From: Flemingiibacterium sp045634005
Lineage (GTDB): Bacteria; Bacillota; Clostridia; Oscillospirales; CAG-272
DNA: 25,235 bases
Direction: 5' to 3'
Assembly: GCA_045634005.1 (NCBI GenBank)
Contig: JAZQZL010000006.1
Span: 1-25,235, forward strand
Position 1 is the first letter of the stretch; each line of letters begins with the position of its first letter. Of this stretch, positions 20,969 through 25,235 are shown piece by piece. Under the pieces are notes generated by a model that saw only the letters and a program-made list of their open reading frames with translations, was not told where the DNA came from and did not search any database. The position numbers and the translations under genes are program-made.

Positions 20969-23359
20969 TTGAGTAACTATAAGAGAGCGCTTAAAACGCT
21001 CGAATACGATAAAATACTCGCGATGCTCGCCCAGTGTGCGCCGACGGAGGGCGCGCGTGAGCGTGCACTCGCGCTTTTGCCCGAAAATGATCCCGACCGC
21101 ATACTTCGCCGTCAGCGAGAAACCACTGAAGCGAAGGCGATGCAGTCGATAAAGGGAATGCCGTCGTTCGGTATGATAAAGGACGTGCGCGACGCAGCTG
21201 ACCGCGCGGCAAAGGGTGCTGTACTCTCGCCGCGTGAGCTTCTCGATATCGCAAACGTGCTTCGTACGTCGCGCTCGCTACTCGAATACAGCCGCTCAGA
21301 CAGACGTGATACTACGTCACTTGACGAGATGTTCGAACGCCTTATCACAGACAAAAAGCTTGAAGAACGCATACTGACCGCTATTGTGTCGGAGGATATG
21401 ATAGGCGACGAGGCAAGCCCCACGCTTTCCGATATACGCCGCAAGATGCGTCTTGGCAACAATAAGATCAAGGATACTCTTCAGAATTTCATTAACGGCT
21501 CATATTCGAAGTTCCTTCAGGAGAACATTATAACGATGCGTAACGGACGCTACGTTATTCCCGTCAAGGTCGAGCATAAGAACGACGTTCGCGGACTTGT
21601 TCACGACACGTCCTCGTCGGGTGCAACGCTGTTCGTTGAGCCGATGTCGGTCGTTGAGGCGAACAATGAGCTTCGCGTGCTTCAGGTCAAGGAGCAAAAC
21701 GAGATCGAGCGCATTTTGACCGAGCTTTCCGAGGCTTGCGGTAATATAGAGAATGCTCTTGATCTTAATTATAAAAACATAACCGAGCTTGCGTTTATAT
21801 TTGCAAAAAGCGAGCTGTCCTTTAAGCTTGACGCAACGCCGGCGCGTATTACGGGTGACCGTAAGGTGAATCTTATCCGTGCTAGACACCCCCTGCTCGA
21901 TAAGGACAAGGTCGTGCCCATAACCGTTACGCTTGGCGGCGATATGTCGACGCTTGTTATTACCGGACCTAATACGGGCGGTAAAACGGTAACGATGAAA
22001 ACCATCGGACTTCTCGCGCTTATGGCGCAGTCTGGCCTTCATATTCCTGCGTCCGACACGTCGGAAATTTGCATATTCGACGATGTTTACGCCGATATCG
22101 GTGACGAGCAGTCGATAGAGCAGTCGCTCTCGACCTTCTCGTCGCATATGGTGAACATCGTAAACATTACCGAAAACGTTGGTGCGAGATCGCTCGTGCT
22201 TATAGATGAGCTTGGCGCTGGTACTGACCCCGTCGAGGGTGCGGCACTTGCTATTGCGGTGCTTGAAAAGGTTCGTGCGGCGGGGGCGCTTTGTGCGGCT
22301 ACCACGCACTATGCGGAGCTTAAGGCGTTCGCGCTCGAAACCCCAGGCTTCGTTAACGCGTCCTGCGAGTTTGACGTAAACACGCTCAAGCCGACGTACC
22401 GCCTTATTATAGGTGCGCCGGGTAAATCTAATGCGTTTGCAATATCCTCGAAGCTCGGACTTTCCGATGCAATAGTTGAGAGGGCGAAGGCACTCGTCAG
22501 CGAAGAAAACAAGCATTTCGAAGACGTTATCGAAAAGCTTGAGGCGAGCCGTCTTGAAATGGACAAAAACCGAGCTGAAGCGGAAAGACTTCGTCGCGAG
22601 CTTGAAGAATACAAGGCGACAAGCGAGAAAAAGATAGCGCAGGCTCTTGCGCGCGCAGAAAGTGAGCTTGAGAAGGCACGTGCGCAGGCGGTATCCATCG
22701 TAGAAAGCGCGAAGATCACGTCGAACTACGTAATGGAGCAGCTCGAAAAGGTCAAAAAGGAGCGTGAGAGCGCAAACCTTTCGTCCGCACTCGAGGAGTC
22801 GCGAAGAAACATCAGAAAGCAGCTTCGCGAGAGCGATGAGAAGATAAATCCCGTTACGGAAAAGGTTGCCGAGGATTACGTTCTGCCGCGTCCACTCAAA
22901 AAGGGCGACGACGTTATGATAATCAACATCGGCAAAAAGGGTATGGTCGTCGATGCTCCCGACAAGGACGGAAACGTTACCGTTCAGGCGGGTATTATCA
23001 AAACGCGCACGAAGGTGTCGAACCTTATGCTGCTTGACGAGGCGAAGGTTACGTTCACCGACGCGCAGAAAAAACAGATCGCCGCGGACAAGTACCGTGT
23101 CGTCGTATCACGCGATTTCAGCGACGAAATTGACCTTCGCGGACTTAACGGTGACGACGCGTGGTACAGAGTTGACAAGTATTTCGACGAGGCGCATATC
23201 GCGGGAATACACGTCCTGCGCCTTATTCACGGCAAGGGTACCGGAGCGCTAAAAAATGCGCTTTGGCAGTATCTCAAGACCGATCCGCGTGTAGTATCCT
23301 ACCGATACGGTAAATACGGCGAGGGCGATCTTGGCGTTACTATCGTTGAGGTTAAGTAA
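20969..23359 (+). CDS. mutS2: Endonuclease MutS2
   Basis: 796 residues, the usual length. MutS2 lacks the mismatch-recognition domain of MutS; it suppresses homologous recombination and, in B. subtilis, rescues collided ribosomes. In order: a helical core (about 1-300), ATPase with Walker A GPNTGGKT (333-340) and Walker B LIDELGAGTDP (Asp413, Glu414), a long charged coiled coil (about 500-640, rich in Glu, Lys, Arg and Ala), a KOW-like segment near 655-690 (PLKKGDDVMI), and the C-terminal Smr nuclease domain with DLRGL (Asp722-) and HGKGTG (754-759). The start is TTG 20969: GAAAGGA lies 10 bases upstream and the protein then begins SNYKRALKTLEYDKI as in relatives. The ATG 20912 would add 19 residues encoded by a terminator. 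Confidence 0.95.
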   Translation: MSNYKRALKTLEYDKILAMLAQCAPTEGARERALALLPENDPDRILRRQRETTEAKAMQSIKGMPSFGMIKDVRDAADRAAKGAVLSPRELLDIANVLRTSRSLLEYSRSDRRDTTSLDEMFERLITDKKLEERILTAIVSEDMIGDEASPTLSDIRRKMRLGNNKIKDTLQNFINGSYSKFLQENIITMRNGRYVIPVKVEHKNDVRGLVHDTSSSGATLFVEPMSVVEANNELRVLQVKEQNEIERILTELSEACGNIENALDLNYKNITELAFIFAKSELSFKLDATPARITGDRKVNLIRARHPLLDKDKVVPITVTLGGDMSTLVITGPNTGGKTVTMKTIGLLALMAQSGLHIPASDTSEICIFDDVYADIGDEQSIEQSLSTFSSHMVNIVNITENVGARSLVLIDELGAGTDPVEGAALAIAVLEKVRAAGALCAATTHYAELKAFALETPGFVNASCEFDVNTLKPTYRLIIGAPGKSNAFAISSKLGLSDAIVERAKALVSEENKHFEDVIEKLEASRLEMDKNRAEAERLRRELEEYKATSEKKIAQALARAESELEKARAQAVSIVESAKITSNYVMEQLEKVKKERESANLSSALEESRRNIRKQLRESDEKINPVTEKVAEDYVLPRPLKKGDDVMIINIGKKGMVVDAPDKDGNVTVQAGIIKTRTKVSNLMLLDEAKVTFTDAQKKQIAADKYRVVVSRDFSDEIDLRGLNGDDAWYRVDKYFDEAHIAGIHVLRLIHGKGTGALKNALWQYLKTDPRVVSYRYGKYGEGDLGVTIVEVK

Positions 23360-23364
23360 CTTGT

Positions 23365-23820
23365 ATGTGTAGCAAGCTCTTAAAAGTGCTTTGTGCGGCT
23401 GTACTGCTGTTTGTGACTGCTTTGGTTACCGCTTCGTGCGGAAACGATGTGACTTTACTGAATATTTCGTCCGATACGTATGTTGTCGAAGCAGGGCAAA
23501 AGATCGACATTGATGAGCTTCGCCAATTGTTTCTTGTGCAAACTACGGACACGACTGATATTACGGATACAGCGGACACTACGGGTACTGTAGACACTAT
23601 GGATACGGTGGATACTACGGACACGGCAGAGCCTGCTGAAGCTACGGACGCGTCAAACGGTGAATCTGACGAAACTGTATACTGGGTAGCGGGCGGAGAG
23701 GTGTGGCATACGAAAATCACGTGCTCAAGCCTTTCACGCTCGAAAAGCGTGTACTCGGGTACTGTCGAGGATGCAATGGAAGCCGGTAAGGAGCGCGTTT
23801 GCAAGCGCTGCGGCGGTTAA
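23365..23820 (+). CDS. Small lipoprotein with Thr-x-Asp repeats and a Cys-rich C-terminal domain
   Basis: 151 residues. A signal peptide (1-24) ends in a lipobox ASCG, so Cys25 should be lipidated and the protein anchored outside the membrane. Residues 60-89 are ten Thr-x-Asp tripeptides, probably an extended acidic linker. The C-terminal part (about 105-151) reads YWVAGGEVWHTKITCSSLSR and ends CKRCGG; this matches a small domain seen in many Bacillota surface proteins (tryptophan plus His, Cys, then CxxC), likely a zinc site related to Ada-type metal binding, function unknown. It begins 5 bases after mutS2 with no good ribosome binding site, so translation may depend on coupling. Not recognised as a named gene. 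Confidence 0.85.
   Translation: MCSKLLKVLCAAVLLFVTALVTASCGNDVTLLNISSDTYVVEAGQKIDIDELRQLFLVQTTDTTDITDTADTTGTVDTMDTVDTTDTAEPAEATDASNGESDETVYWVAGGEVWHTKITCSSLSRSKSVYSGTVEDAMEAGKERVCKRCGG
23542..23631 (+). repeat. Degenerate 9-nt tandem repeat encoding Thr-x-Asp units
   Basis: Ten in-frame 9-base units encode TTD, TTD, ITD, TAD, TTG, TVD, TMD, TVD, TTD and TAE. The first and ninth units share the same nine bases (ACTACGGAC); the others vary at the middle codon. This pattern fits expansion by slippage followed by drift. Confidence 0.85.
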
Positions 23821-23868
23821 AACACAAATTATTTTTGAACATAAACTATATTTTGGAGGATTAAAACA

Positions 23869-25235
23869 ATGGCTAAACTTAAAATGCTCGCGATAGACCT
23901 CGGTGCGTCCAGCGGACGCGGTATCGTCGGCTGCTTCGACGGAAAGAAGCTCACGCTTGAGGAAAATCACCGCTTTGCAAACGAGCCTGTTACCGTAGCG
24001 GGTACGTTTACTTGGGATACTCTTCGTATCTTCCACGAGATCAAGAATTCCATTCGCAAGTGTGCGCTTTCCGATGACAAGGATATCGCTTCCATCGGTA
24101 TCGATACCTGGGGCGTTGACTTCGGTCTTATCGATAAGGCAGGCAAGCTTATGGCAAATCCCGTACATTACCGCGACACCCGTACTGTCGGTATCATCGA
24201 GTACGCCGATCAGTTTGTACCGCGCGAGGAGCTTTACAACACCACCGGTCTTCAGTTCCAGAATTTCAACACCGTTTATCAGATTTTAGCATCGCTCCGT
24301 GACAACCCTATCTACGTAAACAATGCAGACACTCTTCTTTTCACTCCCGACCTTTTTAACTATCTCTTGACGGGTGTTAAGAAGTGCGAATATACTATCG
24401 CTTCCACGGGTGCGATACTCGATGCAAAGAAGCGTGAGTACGCTTACGATATGCTTAAGAAGTTCGGTATCCCGACGAATATCTTCGCTCCTATCGCACA
24501 GCCCGGTTCGATCGTTGGTCCGCTTCTTCCCGAGATACTCGAGGAGGTTGGCGATATCAAGGCAAACGTTGTAAACGTAGCTGCACACGATACCGGCTCG
24601 GCAGTAGTTGCCGTCCCTGCGGTGAACGACGACTTCATCTTCCTTAGCTCCGGTACATGGTCTATTATGGGTGCTGAGGTTAAGGAGCCGATCATCTCCG
24701 ACAAGTCCTTTAAGTATAACTTCACCAACGAGGGTGGTGCTGAAAACACTATCCGCTTCGAGAAGAATATCACCGGCCTTTGGCTCAAGCAGGAGTCCAA
24801 GCGTCAGTGGGAGCGCGAGGGTAAGAACTATACTCACGACCAGCTCTCCGATATGGCTCTTGCGTCGAAGCCCTTCCAGTCGCTCATCGATCCCGATGAT
24901 GCACTGTTCGGCACTCCCGGTAACCTTCCGAAGAGAATTGCAGAATACTGCAAGAACACAAATCAGCACGTTCCCGAGAATGCAGGCGAGATTATGCGCT
25001 GCATCTTCGAGTCGCTCGCACTCCGTTACCGCTACACCGTTGAGAAGATCGATGAGGTAAAGGGACACAGAACTCCGTTCATCAACATCATCGGCGGCGG
25101 AACCAAGGAGTCGCTCCTCTGCCAGTTTACCGCTGATGCATGCGGACGTCCTGCTTATGCAGGTCCCGTTGAGGCTACTGCTATCGGTAACATCGCTTGC
25201 CAGGCTATCGCGGCAGGTGAGCTTAAGAACGTTGC
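23869..25235 (+). CDS. rhaB: Rhamnulokinase (3' end outside window)
   Basis: 455 residues are visible and the frame runs off the right edge without a stop; full-length proteins have about 465-490, so only the extreme C-terminus is missing. RhaB is an FGGY-family sugar kinase that phosphorylates L-rhamnulose to L-rhamnulose 1-phosphate. Hallmarks are the phosphate-1 motif DLGASSGR near the start, GIDTWGVDFGL, the catalytic-base region AHDTGSA (Asp241), SSGTWSIMG, FTNEGG, and the adenosine-binding IIGGGTKESLLCQ. The RhaB-type DLGASSGR and FTNEGG separate it from xylulo- and glycerol kinases. A strong TTTGGAGGA ribosome binding site precedes ATG 23869. The rest of a rhamnose operon, if present, lies to the right. 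Confidence 0.94.
   Translation, partial: MAKLKMLAIDLGASSGRGIVGCFDGKKLTLEENHRFANEPVTVAGTFTWDTLRIFHEIKNSIRKCALSDDKDIASIGIDTWGVDFGLIDKAGKLMANPVHYRDTRTVGIIEYADQFVPREELYNTTGLQFQNFNTVYQILASLRDNPIYVNNADTLLFTPDLFNYLLTGVKKCEYTIASTGAILDAKKREYAYDMLKKFGIPTNIFAPIAQPGSIVGPLLPEILEEVGDIKANVVNVAAHDTGSAVVAVPAVNDDFIFLSSGTWSIMGAEVKEPIISDKSFKYNFTNEGGAENTIRFEKNITGLWLKQESKRQWEREGKNYTHDQLSDMALASKPFQSLIDPDDALFGTPGNLPKRIAEYCKNTNQHVPENAGEIMRCIFESLALRYRYTVEKIDEVKGHRTPFINIIGGGTKESLLCQFTADACGRPAYAGPVEATAIGNIACQAIAAGELKNV

Noticed and set aside
21500..22516. Long minus-strand open frame opposite mutS2 (similar ones lie opposite phoH, era, recO and the first ABC gene)
   Set aside because: These arise from codon bias on the opposite strand and their products are low-complexity and basic, with no family features.
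23352..23804. Minus-strand frame rich in Val-Ser-Thr repeats
   Set aside because: It is the mirror of the Thr-x-Asp repeat of the lipoprotein gene on the plus strand.
1..25235. CRISPR arrays, tRNA or rRNA genes, riboswitches and phage genes
   Set aside because: None were seen by reading; no regularly spaced long repeats and no conserved RNA signatures were found.

Overview
The window looks like chromosomal DNA of an anaerobic, Gram-positive member of the Bacillota, most likely an uncultured gut-type Clostridia. The reasons are the conserved run yqfC-yqfD-phoH-ybeY-era-recO followed by mutS2, a YlbJ-type membrane protein next to it (YlbJ, YqfC and YqfD are sporulation-associated families of endospore-forming lineages), an oxygen-sensitive glycyl radical enzyme with its activase, strong GGAGG-type ribosome binding sites, and sigma-A-like promoters with 17-nt spacers. 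No rRNA, tRNA, CRISPR array, riboswitch or phage module was seen. No gene-free stretch exceeds 300 bases.

Layout. 1-550: 3' end of an ABC exporter gene. 581-1664: a small AT-richer module bracketed by two perfect hairpins, holding a REP-associated tyrosine transposase (RAYT) gene and a GNAT acetyltransferase. The RAYT gene carries two inverted REP-like elements inside its own coding sequence. 1670-8808: an accessory catabolic and regulatory region with a creatininase-family amidohydrolase, two AraC-family regulators, a mannitol-1-phosphate-dehydrogenase-like oxidoreductase, and an atypical glycyl radical enzyme with its radical-SAM activase. 8849-10540: an MFS transporter and a Bcp-type peroxiredoxin. 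10712-15062: an operon of two ABC exporter half-transporters (one with a degenerate catalytic site) and a RadC-family protein, joined by one-to-four-base overlaps. 15052-16005: ylbJ-like gene, convergent with radC. 16075-18577: yqfC-yqfD-phoH, then ybeY; era and recO follow from a separate promoter, then mutS2 after a structured intergenic region. 23365-23820: a small lipoprotein with Thr-x-Asp repeats. 23869 to the end: rhaB, cut by the right edge.

How the genes may work together. The conserved block serves ribosome maturation (PhoH, YbeY, Era), recombination and repair (RecO, MutS2) and spore envelope biology (YqfC, YqfD, YlbJ). The accessory block reads as substrate-responsive carbon metabolism: each AraC gene faces a divergent enzyme gene across back-to-back promoters, and each spacer has a short direct repeat at about 21-22 bp, the geometry expected for AraC-type operators. 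The strongest candidates for undescribed biology are (a) the glycyl radical enzyme, whose active-site segment (Ser-Gly-Cys-Tyr-Asn) and radical loop (Arg-Leu-Cys-Gly-Trp) both differ from characterised members, and (b) the RAYT gene that contains a GTAG-flanked REP pair surrounding its own HUH codons.
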